Below are positions 55,014-63,844 of a stretch of DNA of 64,000 nucleotides, one piece after another. Origin of the DNA: Cupriavidus sp. AU9028 (lineage in GTDB: Bacteria; Pseudomonadota; Gammaproteobacteria; Burkholderiales; Burkholderiaceae); NCBI RefSeq assembly GCF_019795295.1, contig NZ_JAIMCG010000020.1, forward strand, positions 1 through 64,000, written 5' to 3'. The notes beneath the pieces are model-generated. The model ran no database searches and was not told the origin of the DNA. It was given only the letters and a program-made list of their open reading frames with translations. Numbering within the stretch: position 1 is the first letter of the stretch; the number at the start of each line of letters is the position of its first letter. Position numbers and translations under genes: made by a program.

Positions 55014-56294
55014 ATGCCCTACGTTGAAACACCAGTCAACAAATTTGCCGATTTCAGACCGACGATTGGCGCCGGAGCCAGCGACCAACTCTATTTCACG
55101 AGGAAAGGGTCGATCCGGTTCGGCGACCTTCGGGAGGCCCATCTGGAGTACCGGACGGATGGCCCGGTCTTCACTGCAGGGATCCTTGCAGCGCCGGCGG
55201 ATGGAGCAAGTACCGATTCTGCCGCGGATTCGGCGACCGCCGGGAAGAGCGTCCCTGCGTACAACGTGATCGTCATCGATACAAAGCGGAGCCTTCTGCA
55301 GAGACTGTTCGACTGGATCTTCAGACGGTCGATCCCGTTCAAGGACGTCGTTCCCCTGAGCGAGCGGCAAGCGAGCGCGTACATGCGGCTGGAACAGGAC
55401 ATGGGCAACCTGTGCACCCGCCCAGCAGAGGGGTCAGGGCCGGAGCAGGAAGCAATAAAGACGCGGTTCGACAAACTGGCGCGGCAAAGGCAGGCGATGC
55501 AGGAGGTCGACCAAGCCTGTGCGGAAGGGAAACCGGAGTGTCGCGCGGCCGTTCTCGAAAAGCTTCAGCTCCCCCTGGTCGCCGACATGGTCTGGGACGA
55601 TTCCGAGCGACTCTTGCATGTGGTCAACCTCTGCAGCAACGTGGTCGACCTCCTCGAGCTTGCCCGAACCTGCGATCCGGCCGGGAAGGACGAGAAGCCC
55701 GGTATCAAACACCTGCTCGGCCAAGGCCCCGAGATGACGCTGCTATTGCAGCGCGCGCTCATCGAGACCTGCAAAGACGAGTCGCTCGAAGCGGCGCTAG
55801 CTGCCTTGAAGCCATTCTTCGATGACCCAGGAGAAGACAGGAAACGGCTATTCGCGGACTGCAAGCATCTGCGCCGAGTGCTTTTCAGCAAGGTCTCGAC
55901 CCTCGAGGAGGCGTTGAAGCTGGCGGCCTTCCCGGCATGGGATGGAGGGACGGCCATAAGAGCCATGCTTAAGGACGAAGGGTTGCCGAGCCGTCTGGTC
56001 CACAATATTGCCGACGGAGTCGGGGATGCGCTCCCGCCCGGCTTTGCAAAGGTGGATGGCGAACCGCTGAGCAAGTTCCGGAAGTTGGTGGAAGTCGACT
56101 TGCCGACCCTGCTGGGGTTGGCGGGCGGCGGCACGGATTCCGATGTCGTCCCCATGACGGTCCCCTTCGCGCTGTGCAGCTACGAATGCCGCACCAACCT
56201 TGTCCGCGCACATGAGCGCTATCACGAGGTCATTGCATTCGACGCGCTGTCCCGCTTTCTTCCGGAACTGGAGATCGCCGACGTGCCGCAATGA
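55014..56294 (+). CDS. Protein of unknown function, member 2 of a paralogous pair
   Basis: A 426-residue protein without signal peptide or membrane helix. Its N-terminal domain (GSIRFGDLREAHLEYRTDG at 32-50, then RSLLQRLFDWIFRRSIPFKD and PLSERQASAYMRLEQ at 92-128) parallels residues 48-119 of the preceding protein. The remainder is helical, with cysteines in LCSNVVDLLELARTC and ADCKHLRRVLF. The ATG at 55014 has gtgaggtgagtacgaa upstream, a good ribosome site. Base composition is lower in GC than the neighbours: 31 of 60 bases in 55021-55080. That suggests later acquisition. The 166-base gap between the two genes holds nothing else I can identify. Confidence 0.65.
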   Translation: MPYVETPVNKFADFRPTIGAGASDQLYFTRKGSIRFGDLREAHLEYRTDGPVFTAGILAAPADGASTDSAADSATAGKSVPAYNVIVIDTKRSLLQRLFDWIFRRSIPFKDVVPLSERQASAYMRLEQDMGNLCTRPAEGSGPEQEAIKTRFDKLARQRQAMQEVDQACAEGKPECRAAVLEKLQLPLVADMVWDDSERLLHVVNLCSNVVDLLELARTCDPAGKDEKPGIKHLLGQGPEMTLLLQRALIETCKDESLEAALAALKPFFDDPGEDRKRLFADCKHLRRVLFSKVSTLEEALKLAAFPAWDGGTAIRAMLKDEGLPSRLVHNIADGVGDALPPGFAKVDGEPLSKFRKLVEVDLPTLLGLAGGGTDSDVVPMTVPFALCSYECRTNLVRAHERYHEVIAFDALSRFLPELEIADVPQ

Positions 56295-56321
56295 TCCGCT
56301 GAACCAAGATAGGTAGCGGAC

Positions 56322-56360
56322 AAAAGGCACCGGGGACGCCTCTGCGCCGCCGGTGCCTTT
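56322..56360. terminator. Bidirectional terminator between the unknown pair and fccB
   Basis: The arms AAAGGCACCGG and CCGGTGCCTTT pair over 11 bases around a 16-base loop, with A and T runs on either side. It serves the convergent unknown gene and fccB. Confidence 0.8.
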
Positions 56361-56385
56361 CGTCTTCTCATCGCCGGTTCCTGCG

Positions 56386-57690
56386 CTACCCAAGCGCATC
56401 GGTCCAGATGGTGTTGGCCCACGCCTGTGCATAGGCGCCTTCCAGCGCGTTCGGCTCGGCGGACAAGCCTCCCGAGCCGGGCACCGTCACCATCGTCTTC
56501 TTCTGCGGGTCGTAGCGGTGCACGCTGGCCACGTGGATGGCCTCCTGCTCGGAGGTGAAGCTGTAACAGGTGTTGTTGTACAACGGTTCCGGATTCGGTT
56601 GGCGGCCCGACAGCAGGGCGACCAGCGCGGATGCCACCACCTTGCCATGCTGGTTCGCCATATGGCCGGACTTGGGCATCAGCGGTGCGATCTGGATGGC
56701 GTCCCCAATCACGTGAATGTTGGGCACGGCGAGCGACTCGAAGCTCAGGAAATCCACTTCGCACCAGCGGCCGTTTGCGGTTGCGAGTCCGGTTGAAACG
56801 GCAATCGCGCCAGCGCGCTGGGTGGGGACGACATTGGCGACATCGACCCGCTCGTCGTCCTGGATCTCGAACTTCAGCGTGCGCGTGGCTGGGTCGACAT
56901 CGACCGTCCGGTACTGCGGGCGGTACTCGATCATGCCCTTGTACCGCGTGTTCCAAACTTGCTTGAACAGCGCCCCTTTCGACGTGACATCGGGATTGGC
57001 ATCGAGGACCAGCACCTTGCTGCGCGGCTTGGCCCGGCGGAAATAATCGGCCACCAGACAGGCGCGCTCGTAGGGACCAGGCGGGCAACGATACGGCGCC
57101 AGCGGCACGGTCAGCGCATAGACGCCGCCGTCCGGCATCGCCTCCAGTTGCCGGCGCAGCGCGACGGTTTGCGCACCGGCCTTCCATGCATGCAGGATCC
57201 GGTCGCCGCCGGGACGGGCGAGCCCCGGTACGTCGTCAGGCAGGAAGTCGACGCCGGGCGACAGCACCAGGCGGTCGTACGGAAGCGAGGCGCCGCTGGC
57301 GAGCCGGACCAGACGCCGCTCGGCGTCGATGGCCGACGCCGTGTCGCGCAACACCTTGACGCCATGGCGCGACGCCAGCGCGTCATAGCTGAGCGTCAGG
57401 TCGTCGATGCGTTTCGATCCCGCCAGCACCAGGTTGGACAGCGGGCACGAGATGAAGACGGGATTGGCCTCGACCAGCGTCACGTCGATGGTATTGCCGC
57501 TCCATTCGCGCAGATAGCGCGCCGCGGTGGCACCGCCATAGCCGCCGCCGATGACCACCACCTTCGCGGCGGCCTTGCCGCCGCCCCTGGGATTGCCCGC
57601 TGTGGCGCCGGCGCAGCCGGTCAGCGAGAGTGCGCCGAGGGCGCTCGTGCCGAGCGCCGCCGCGGCGCCCAGAAACTGTCGTCGTTGCAT
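56386..57690 (-). CDS. fccB: Flavocytochrome c sulfide dehydrogenase, flavoprotein subunit
   Basis: This periplasmic FAD protein oxidises sulfide to sulfur, passing electrons to the cytochrome subunit. The 434 residues start with a twin-Arg/lipoprotein-like leader (MQRRQFLGAAAALGTSALGA, with Cys near residue 26). The FAD motif VVVIGGGYGGATAARYL comes next. Redox-active cysteines lie in FISCPLSNLVLAG and CYSFTSEQEA. VIGDAIQIAPLMPKSGHMAN near the C-terminus binds FAD. It follows the cytochrome gene by 10 bases. It could instead be called SoxF. Confidence 0.93.
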   Translation of the reverse strand: MQRRQFLGAAAALGTSALGALSLTGCAGATAGNPRGGGKAAAKVVVIGGGYGGATAARYLREWSGNTIDVTLVEANPVFISCPLSNLVLAGSKRIDDLTLSYDALASRHGVKVLRDTASAIDAERRLVRLASGASLPYDRLVLSPGVDFLPDDVPGLARPGGDRILHAWKAGAQTVALRRQLEAMPDGGVYALTVPLAPYRCPPGPYERACLVADYFRRAKPRSKVLVLDANPDVTSKGALFKQVWNTRYKGMIEYRPQYRTVDVDPATRTLKFEIQDDERVDVANVVPTQRAGAIAVSTGLATANGRWCEVDFLSFESLAVPNIHVIGDAIQIAPLMPKSGHMANQHGKVVASALVALLSGRQPNPEPLYNNTCYSFTSEQEAIHVASVHRYDPQKKTMVTVPGSGGLSAEPNALEGAYAQAWANTIWTDALG

Positions 57691-57700
57691 GCGCCCACCC

Positions 57701-58021
57701 TTATTTGACGGCGGCGAACCACGCCGCGATGGCAGCGATCTGTTCGTCGGTATAGCCCTTGGCGATCTGATGCATTACCGTTGCCGGCCGGGTGCCTGCC
57801 TTGAACGCCTGCATCTGCGCGACCAGGTCCGCCTGCGGGCGGCCGGCGAGCCCCGGGACCGGACTGTTGGCCGGCGCACGGCCCGCCGGCCCATGGCACG
57901 CCGAGCATGACGCGGCCCAGTCGCGCACGCGCTGCACGTTGTCGGGCTGGGCCGATGCCAGTGACGGCATTGCCGCAAGCAACGCAATTGCCGCTGTCAA
58001 CGGCAGGGTCGACCAGGACAT
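57701..58021 (-). CDS. fccA: Monohaem cytochrome c subunit of sulfide dehydrogenase
   Basis: A 106-residue exported cytochrome. The signal peptide is PLTAAIALLAAMPSLASA, the haem motif is CSACH in WAASCSACHGPAGRAPANS, and the axial Met region is TVMHQIAKGYTDEQIAAIAA. It resembles one half of the dihaem FccA or a c4-type domain. Start ATG 58021 has gaggagccacc upstream. It is cotranscribed with fccB. Confidence 0.88.
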   Translation of the reverse strand: MSWSTLPLTAAIALLAAMPSLASAQPDNVQRVRDWAASCSACHGPAGRAPANSPVPGLAGRPQADLVAQMQAFKAGTRPATVMHQIAKGYTDEQIAAIAAWFAAVK

Positions 58022-58057
58022 GGTGGCTCCTCGAGACGGTTCGGCGCGCACTGCCGG

Positions 58058-58996
58058 TCAGGGAAGATTGCGGCCCGGCGGCAGCGCCATCGGCGCGGGA
58101 CTGGCTTCGACCGGCGCCGGCGAGACCGTCACGCCAGGCGCGGTGCTTGCGCCGGTGGCGGGCGCCCCGGTGGCCGGCAAGGTGCCGCCGACAGCGGAGC
58201 CCGAACCGCTGGTCACCGTGGTCGGCGCCGCGCTGGTGCCGCCGGACTGCAGGCCGGTGGCGATGCCTTCGACGTTGTCGCCCGGCGGCGCATTCTGCGA
58301 GCTTGCCGCGGCATCGAGACGGGCCCGCTCGGCTTCGTTGACGTAGTCGAATGCCTTGACGACCTTGGTGACGCCGCTGACGGTGCGGGTCTGCTCGGTG
58401 GCGCGCTCGCCTTCGATCGGCGTGACCACGCCCATCAGATAGACGGCACCGCGCTCGGTAGTCACCTTGATCGAATTGGACGGCACTCCTTCGGTCGCCA
58501 TCAACAGCGTCTTTACCTTGCTGGTGATATAGGCGTCCTGGCTCTGCTCGCCGAAGCTCGGCGAGGACTTCACCTCGAGTTCGTTGATTACCTCGCGGGC
58601 ATTCTGCAAGCCGCGCACGTACTGGTCGATCTGCTGCTTCGTATTGGCGTCCTTCACTTCGCCGGTCAGCAGCACCTTGCGGTTGAAGACGGTGACATTG
58701 ACTCGCGCGGCGCCGTCATAACGCGTGCGCAGCGTATTTTCCGCTTCCAGTTGCAGGCCGCGGTCGATCGCCTGGGTACCCGTGGGCCGGCGGTCGGTGG
58801 CACTGGCGACGCCGCCAGCCATCGCGCCGGCGATGACCGGAAAGCATCCGGTCAATTGGGTGGTGGCAACCAGCATCAGCGCGGCGGTGCTGGTGATGCG
58901 GGCCAGCGAGAGGAGACGACGAGAGGCGGCGCGGCCGGCGCGGGAGTGGGCCGGCGCCGACGGTTGCGCATCGCGCGAAGCGGGCGAAGTGTTCAT
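58058..58996 (-). CDS. BON-domain outer-membrane lipoprotein (DolP/OsmY-like)
   Basis: A 312-residue lipoprotein. The signal segment ends at the lipobox LTGC (cysteine near residue 51). Two BON domains follow (RVNVTVFNRKVLLTGEVKDA and IKVTTERGAVYLMGVVTPIE). A Pro/Ala/Ser/Gly-rich C-terminal tail of about 90 residues is unusual for DolP. DolP proteins bind anionic phospholipids and guard outer-membrane integrity. It lies between yraN and fccA on the same strand, probably in one operon. Confidence 0.9.
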   Translation of the reverse strand: MNTSPASRDAQPSAPAHSRAGRAASRRLLSLARITSTAALMLVATTQLTGCFPVIAGAMAGGVASATDRRPTGTQAIDRGLQLEAENTLRTRYDGAARVNVTVFNRKVLLTGEVKDANTKQQIDQYVRGLQNAREVINELEVKSSPSFGEQSQDAYITSKVKTLLMATEGVPSNSIKVTTERGAVYLMGVVTPIEGERATEQTRTVSGVTKVVKAFDYVNEAERARLDAAASSQNAPPGDNVEGIATGLQSGGTSAAPTTVTSGSGSAVGGTLPATGAPATGASTAPGVTVSPAPVEASPAPMALPPGRNLP

Positions 58997-59114
58997 GCGT
59001 TCCTTGGTCGAAGCGGTGTAGCAGTGTGGGACGAGCCGATGCGCCGCCGGCTGCGATCGCAGCCGGTGCGGCCTCAGCGCGCATTATGACCCACGCAGCA
59101 GCCGGGGCGGCACG

Positions 59115-59510
59115 TCACGCTGCCTCGTCGGGACTGCCACTGCCGAATGCATCGGGCAGCCACTGCAGTCCGCCCGGGCCGATCGCCACCACATCGAGAC
59201 GGCATCGCGGCGGACGGTCCAGCGTGGCCAGGTAATGATTCGCTGCCTGCAGAATACGCTGGCGCTTGCTCGCCGTGATGCTCGCTGCGGCGCCGCCGAA
59301 ACGGTCGCTGGAGCGCGCCCGCACCTCGACGAACACCAGCGTGCCGTCTGGCGCGCGCATGACCAGATCCAGTTCGCCGCCTTTGCAGCGATAATTGCGC
59401 ACCACCAGCGCCAGGCCCTGCCGTTGCAGATAAGCGAGCGCGCGGTTCTCCGCCTGCTCGCCGCGAGCACGCGCGGCCGCATGGGTCGTCGTTTTGAAAG
59501 GTCGCATCAA
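59115..59510 (-). CDS. yraN: UPF0102 family protein YraN, endonuclease-like fold
   Basis: A 131-residue protein with the Holliday-junction-resolvase-like fold. [20 protein letters not shown] is followed by the predicted catalytic segment [13 protein letters not shown], then [16 protein letters not shown] and [12 protein letters not shown]. The cellular role is not settled. Its start is only 15 bases from the divergent rsmI start, the conserved arrangement in many proteobacteria. Confidence 0.92.
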   Translation of the reverse strand: MMRPFKTTTHAAARARGEQAENRALAYLQRQGLALVVRNYRCKGGELDLVMRAPDGTLVFVEVRARSSDRFGGAAASITASKRQRILQAANHYLATLDRPPRCRLDVVAIGPGGLQWLPDAFGSGSPDEAA

Positions 59511-59525
59511 CGGAAGTTCTCACCC

Positions 59526-60428
59526 ATGACTGACTGGATTTCGCTGGCAGCCGGCCAGTCTTACCCAACCGGTACGCTCTACGTCGTCGCCACGCCGATC
59601 GGCAACGTGGCGGACCTGACGCTGCGCGCGTTGCACGTGCTGGGCATGGCCGACGCGGTTGCGTGCGAGGACACCCGGAACACCGGCCAGCTGCTGTCCC
59701 GGCTCGGCCTGCACCGGCCGCTGCTCGCGGTGCATGAACACAATGAACGCGAAGCGGCGCAGCGCGTCGTCGCCAGACTGGCGGCCGGCGAACGCATCGC
59801 CTACGTGTCGGACGCGGGGACGCCGGGGATTTCCGATCCGGGCGCGGCGCTCGTGGAGGCGGCGCGGGCAGCCGGTCATCGTGTGGTGCCGCTGCCGGGA
59901 CCGAGCGCCGTGGTGACGGCACTGTCGGTGGCGGGCGAGATGCTGCAGACCGGCGACGGCCGCTTTACCTTCGCCGGCTTCTTGCCCACGCGCGCGAAGG
60001 CCCGCACCGAAGCGATCGTTGCGCTGGCGGGGTTGGACCACGCATGGGTTCTCTATGAGGCCCCGCACCGCATCGCGGATACGATCGGCGCGTTGGCGGC
60101 CCAGTTGCCCGCACAGCGCCGGATACTGATCGGACGCGAGCTGACCAAGCTGTTCGAAGAGGCAATCACCATGACGGTGGGCGAGGCGCCGGCCTGGCTC
60201 GCGGCGGACGCGGCGCACAGCAAAGGCGAGTTCGTGCTCGTGGTGGAGGGCGCGGCCAGCGATCGGGGAAACGGCGAGGCGTCGCTCGCGCCGGAGGCGA
60301 TCCGAGTACTGGAGTTGCTGCTGGCGGAATTGCCTGCCAAGCGGGCGGCGAAGCTGGCCGCCGCGATTACTGGCGGGGACACCGGGGCGCTGTATGCGCT
60401 CGCCCTGGAGCGGCGCGCGGCGGACTGA
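59526..60428 (+). CDS. rsmI: 16S rRNA 2'-O-ribose C1402 methyltransferase RsmI
   Basis: RsmI adds the 2'-O-methyl group to C1402 of 16S rRNA in the decoding centre. The 300 residues carry the tetrapyrrole-methylase fold with LYVVATPIGNVADLTLRALH, ACEDTRNTGQLLSRLGLHRP, YVSDAGTPGISDPGAALVEA and PLPGPSAVVTALSVAG. ATG 59526 was chosen, because the family begins shortly before the LYVVATPIGN strand. It is divergent from yraN. Confidence 0.95.
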   Translation: MTDWISLAAGQSYPTGTLYVVATPIGNVADLTLRALHVLGMADAVACEDTRNTGQLLSRLGLHRPLLAVHEHNEREAAQRVVARLAAGERIAYVSDAGTPGISDPGAALVEAARAAGHRVVPLPGPSAVVTALSVAGEMLQTGDGRFTFAGFLPTRAKARTEAIVALAGLDHAWVLYEAPHRIADTIGALAAQLPAQRRILIGRELTKLFEEAITMTVGEAPAWLAADAAHSKGEFVLVVEGAASDRGNGEASLAPEAIRVLELLLAELPAKRAAKLAAAITGGDTGALYALALERRAAD

Positions 60429-60542
60429 GGCGGAAGGCACTGGCCGTCGGCAGTGGCCCCTGGCCAGAAAGAGCGCCGATCGAAGCGGCACAGGACAGGA
60501 CGCCACCCGCATCGGAAACGATCCCTGGTGGCGCAGCCGGAC

Positions 60543-61370
60543 TCAATTGACGGCGCGCTTTGCCGAAGTCTTGCGGGTCTTTCGTGCGACCCGCTTGCTC
60601 TTGCCTTCACTGGCCCGCGCGTCGGCGCCAGTGGCGGCATCGCTGCTGCCGTCGCCGCCGCCGTCGGTCAGATCGTCGGCAACGCCGGGCTCACGCATCG
60701 GCCCCAGCGCGGCCAGCTCCGTGCGGGACAGGCGCCGGATCTCGACCTTGGTCGATCCGCGTTGCACGAAACCGAGATGCTTGGCGGCGCGATACGAGAC
60801 GTCGAGCACCCGGTTGCCATGGTACGGACCGCGGTCGTTGATTCGCAGTACCGCGACCTTGTCGTTGCGCAAATTGCGCACCAACACCCAGCTGTCGAGC
60901 GGCAGGGTCGGGTGAGCGGCGGTCATCGCGCCCATGTCGAAGCGCTCGCCGTTGGCGGTCTTGCGGCCGTGGAACTGCTTGCCGTACCAGGAGGCCTCGC
61001 CGCGCTGCTCGAAGGTACCGATATCGGCACGCAGACCTTCCAGGGAGTTGCGGCGGGTAGCGGGTGCGTCTTGATCGTCCTCGAGTCCGAACAGGCTCCA
61101 GGAACCGCTGACGCGCGGCGTATCGGTGGAATCCCCGCTGTGCGGGGCGTTGGCCGCCGCATCGAGGGAGGGAGGGTTCTGGCGCGAGCTTTGCTTGCCT
61201 TTGGTTGCCGGCATCGATTGCGCAACAGGGCTTGCAGCGGAATCGGTCGGCGCGCCGCTATCGTCAGTCGGCGTTAGCGCACAGGCTGCCAGCACCAGCG
61301 CACTGGCGGCTTGCAGCCCGAGTCTGGCCGCTCGCCGCGCCAGCGGGAGGGTTTGTGTTTGCCATCGCAT
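60543..61370 (-). CDS. rlpA: RlpA-like septal ring lytic transglycosylase lipoprotein
   Basis: A 275-residue lipoprotein with lipobox LAAC (Cys near 30). A disordered stretch comes next, then the double-psi beta-barrel (GEASWYGKQFHGRKTANGER, MTAAHPTLPLDSWVLVRNLR, and LRINDRGPYHGNRVLDVSY). RlpA cleaves peptide-free glycan strands at the division septum. The C-terminal SPOR domain of E. coli RlpA is absent. Instead the protein ends in a Lys/Arg-rich tail (KSKRVARKTRKTSAKR). It is convergent with rsmI. Confidence 0.9.
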   Translation of the reverse strand: MRWQTQTLPLARRAARLGLQAASALVLAACALTPTDDSGAPTDSAASPVAQSMPATKGKQSSRQNPPSLDAAANAPHSGDSTDTPRVSGSWSLFGLEDDQDAPATRRNSLEGLRADIGTFEQRGEASWYGKQFHGRKTANGERFDMGAMTAAHPTLPLDSWVLVRNLRNDKVAVLRINDRGPYHGNRVLDVSYRAAKHLGFVQRGSTKVEIRRLSRTELAALGPMREPGVADDLTDGGGDGSSDAATGADARASEGKSKRVARKTRKTSAKRAVN

Positions 61371-61647
61371 CGCGCGAGTTTACACTGCGATGCCGAGCGA
61401 TTTTGTGCCTTCCCGAAGCCATTTTGTTACGAAATGTCTGCAATCCGCTGCCAATTCCCGGCAATCCCTTTCTATACAAGGGCTGGCGGCGATTGAGGGA
61501 AATTTGCCTCGGTCCCGTATTCATGTCGGATCCCGCACATTGGCGGGCCGCAACGTTGTCCCTATGCGACGGTCCCCGGCGGCCTCGTTACAATGTCTCG
61601 ACATGTCGCGCGACCCGCGAGCCCCCGATCGAGCACATTTCGCCACC
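61371..61647 (+). promoter_or_regulatory. Intergenic region with candidate -10 box for the MBL hydrolase
   Basis: A TACAAT hexamer lies at 61589-61594, but the sequence 17 bases upstream (GCGACG) is a poor -35 box. The first part is less GC-rich and probably carries the rlpA promoter on the minus strand. No gene is supported in these 277 bases. Confidence 0.35.
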
Positions 61648-62298
61648 ATGCAAGTCCTGCTGATTCCCGTCACGCCTTTCCAACAGAACTGCTCGCTACT
61701 GATCGATGAAGCGACCGGCCGCGCAGCGGTATGCGACCCCGGCGGCGACCTGGACCGCATCGAGGCCCAGTTGAAGAAGCAGGATGTCACGCTGGAGAAA
61801 ATTCTCCTCACGCACGGTCATCTCGATCACTGCGCCGGGGCCGCCGAGCTGGCCCGCCGGCACGGTGTGCCGATCGAGGGGCCGCACGTCGAAGAACGCT
61901 TCTGGCTGGACCAGCTGGCCGAGCAGACGCAGCGCTTCGGCTTCGGCCACGCGACGCCGTTCGAGCCGGACCGCTGGCTGGACGACGGCGATACGGTCCG
62001 GTTCGGCAACGAAACGCTCGAAGTGCGCCATTGCCCGGGGCACACGCCCGGGCACGTCATCTTCTTCTCGCCATCGGCACGCCTCGCGCTGGTCGGCGAT
62101 GTGCTCTTCGCCGGCTCGATCGGGCGCACCGACTTTCCGCGTGGCGACCACGCGGCACTGTTGCGCTCGATTCGTACCCGGCTCTGGCCGCTGGGGGACG
62201 ATGTGACGTTCGTGCCGGGACACGGGCCCGTTTCCACCTTCGGACAGGAACGGCGAACCAATCCGTTCGTCGGCGACCATATCGAAAGCCCCGCCTGA
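61648..62298 (+). CDS. MBL-fold metallohydrolase (glyoxalase II-like, YcbL type)
   Basis: A 216-residue metallo-beta-lactamase-fold enzyme. The zinc ligands are in [34 protein letters not shown] and [18 protein letters not shown], with a final His in [10 protein letters not shown]. YcbL-type proteins hydrolyse S-lactoylglutathione or related thioesters, so the exact substrate is open. ATG 61648 was chosen because the family starts [15 protein letters not shown]. Confidence 0.9.
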   Translation: MQVLLIPVTPFQQNCSLLIDEATGRAAVCDPGGDLDRIEAQLKKQDVTLEKILLTHGHLDHCAGAAELARRHGVPIEGPHVEERFWLDQLAEQTQRFGFGHATPFEPDRWLDDGDTVRFGNETLEVRHCPGHTPGHVIFFSPSARLALVGDVLFAGSIGRTDFPRGDHAALLRSIRTRLWPLGDDVTFVPGHGPVSTFGQERRTNPFVGDHIESPA

Positions 62299-62329
62299 TC
62301 GTCCGCCGGGGCGCCTACGAGGAGACCGG

Positions 62330-63007
62330 ATGCCAAAGCAACAAGCGCCAGATACCCGCCCCGAAATCTACGTCAGCACCGACGTGGAAGCGGATGGGCC
62401 GATTCCCGGTCCGCATTCGATGCTGTCGTTCGCCTCCGTCGCGATGCTGCCGGACAAGACCGTGCTGGGCACCTTCTCGGCCAATCTCGAAACCCTTCCG
62501 GGCGCGGTCGGCCATCCGGTGCAGATGAAATGGTGGCGTACCGAACCCGAGGCCTGGGAAGCGTGCCGGCGCGACCTGCAGCGGCCGGAAGACGCGATGG
62601 TCCGCTATGTCGAATGGGTGGAAGCGCTGCCAGGCAAACCCGTTTTCGTCGCCTTTCCCGCCGGCTTCGATTTCACCTGGATGTTCTGGTACATGATGCG
62701 CTTCGCCGGCCGCTCGCCCTTCGGCTGGGCGGCGCTGGACATGAAGACGCTGGGGTTCTCGCTGACCGGGTTGCGCTATCGACGCACCGTGAAGGCCGCG
62801 TTCCCCGATGCCTGGAAGGACCCGCTTCCCCATACCCACGTCGCGCTCGACGACGCGATGGAACAGGGTGCGCTGTTCTGCAACATGCTTGCTGCACTGC
62901 GTGAAAGGGAAGCGCTGTTGAAGCGGGCCGCAGTGCCCGCGGTAGACCGCGACATGGCCGGCGACGAGCAGGACACCGGCAATGGCGGACCCCGGGACAA
63001 ACCCTAG
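62330..63007 (+). CDS. DEDD-family 3'-5' exonuclease
   Basis: A 225-residue protein with a ribonuclease H-like exonuclease fold. The metal-binding acids are Asp18 and Glu20 in [15 protein letters not shown], a further Asp is in [14 protein letters not shown], and the His/Asp pair is in [13 protein letters not shown]. The order fits the DEDDh type, although spacing differs from RNase T and DnaQ. It follows the MBL gene by 31 bases and may share its transcript. The substrate, DNA or RNA, cannot be read. Confidence 0.8.
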   Translation: MPKQQAPDTRPEIYVSTDVEADGPIPGPHSMLSFASVAMLPDKTVLGTFSANLETLPGAVGHPVQMKWWRTEPEAWEACRRDLQRPEDAMVRYVEWVEALPGKPVFVAFPAGFDFTWMFWYMMRFAGRSPFGWAALDMKTLGFSLTGLRYRRTVKAAFPDAWKDPLPHTHVALDDAMEQGALFCNMLAALREREALLKRAAVPAVDRDMAGDEQDTGNGGPRDKP

Positions 63008-63145
63008 CGGCGTGCTTTTCCCCTTGCGGCCGGGTTGCGCAGCCGTCGCGTCGCCTATAGTCAAGGCACTGGCATGCATCCCACACCGGGGCGAGAGCCG
63101 GCGCGGGATCCCGACGAACATGCCGGGTCTCTGGAGGAGGTGTCG

Positions 63146-63379
63146 ATGATGCGAATGGATTCCGACCTGCGCCATCTCGCCGGCCGGCTGCACCGCAGTA
63201 GTGGCGTGGACGCGCATCCGATGCGCCTGGACACGCCGGCAGCCCACTCCGGCGACGAGGACGCCGAGATTGCAAAGGCCACGCTCTATGCAAGTACCGG
63301 TACGCTCGTCTTGCTGCTGATCGTGCTGGCTGTCATCGCTTTCGGCCAGGAGGCCATGCACTGGCTGGGTGTCCGCTAG
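63146..63379 (+). CDS. Small single-pass membrane protein of unknown function
   Basis: A 77-residue protein with a charged N-terminal half and one C-terminal hydrophobic segment (STGTLVLLLIVLAVIAFGQE, about 51-70), so it would be anchored by its tail. ATG 63146 follows a strong ggaggaggtgtcg ribosome site. A second ATG follows immediately. No family was recognised. Confidence 0.6.
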   Translation: MMRMDSDLRHLAGRLHRSSGVDAHPMRLDTPAAHSGDEDAEIAKATLYASTGTLVLLLIVLAVIAFGQEAMHWLGVR

Positions 63380-63415
63380 GACGACCCGCCTGAAGCAACT
63401 TCGCCTCCCTGCCGG

Positions 63416-63437
63416 CCGGCCTCCTTCGGGAGGCCGG
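63416..63437. terminator. Hairpin with TTCG tetraloop
   Basis: The arms CCGGCCTCC and GGAGGCCGG close on a stable TTCG loop, followed by a short, weak T-stretch (gtcattt). It separates the small membrane protein gene from the convergent arsC. Confidence 0.6.
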
Positions 63438-63484
63438 TGTCATTTCCACGGTACGCCGGGCCGTGCGCCGCTGCGACGCGGCGC

Positions 63485-63844
63485 TCAGTCGAAGAGCGCA
63501 GCGACGTTTTCCGGGGGACGGCCGATTGCCGCTCGTTGCTTGCGCACAACGATGGGCCGCTGCAGCAGAATGGGGTGATCGGCCACCGCGGCGAGCAATT
63601 CGGCGTCCGTCAGGCCGGCATCGTCGAGGCCCAGTTCGCTGTAAATCGCCTCGTTGCTGCGCACCATTTCCCTGACCGGCAAGCCGAGCAACGCATGCAG
63701 CTGACGCAGCACCGATACCGCCGGCGGCGTCTTCAGATACTCCACGATCTCCACGGGTTCGCCCAGCTGCTGCGCCGCCGCTTCGACCAGCGCGAGTGTC
63801 TCCCGGGATTTCGAGCAGCGAGGATTGTGATAGATCGTGATCAT
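63485..63844 (-). CDS. arsC: Glutaredoxin-dependent arsenate reductase family protein (ArsC)
   Basis: A 119-residue protein starting MITIYHNPRCSKSRETLALV, where Cys10 is the catalytic cysteine of plasmid-R773-type ArsC. The partner arginines are in LLQRPIVVRKQRAAIGRPPE near the C-terminus. It reduces arsenate to arsenite with glutathione and glutaredoxin in characterised members. No ars operon genes are adjacent, so it may be a housekeeping ArsC-like (YffB-type) protein. Bases 63845-64000 contain no supported gene. Confidence 0.88.
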   Translation of the reverse strand: MITIYHNPRCSKSRETLALVEAAAQQLGEPVEIVEYLKTPPAVSVLRQLHALLGLPVREMVRSNEAIYSELGLDDAGLTDAELLAAVADHPILLQRPIVVRKQRAAIGRPPENVAALFD

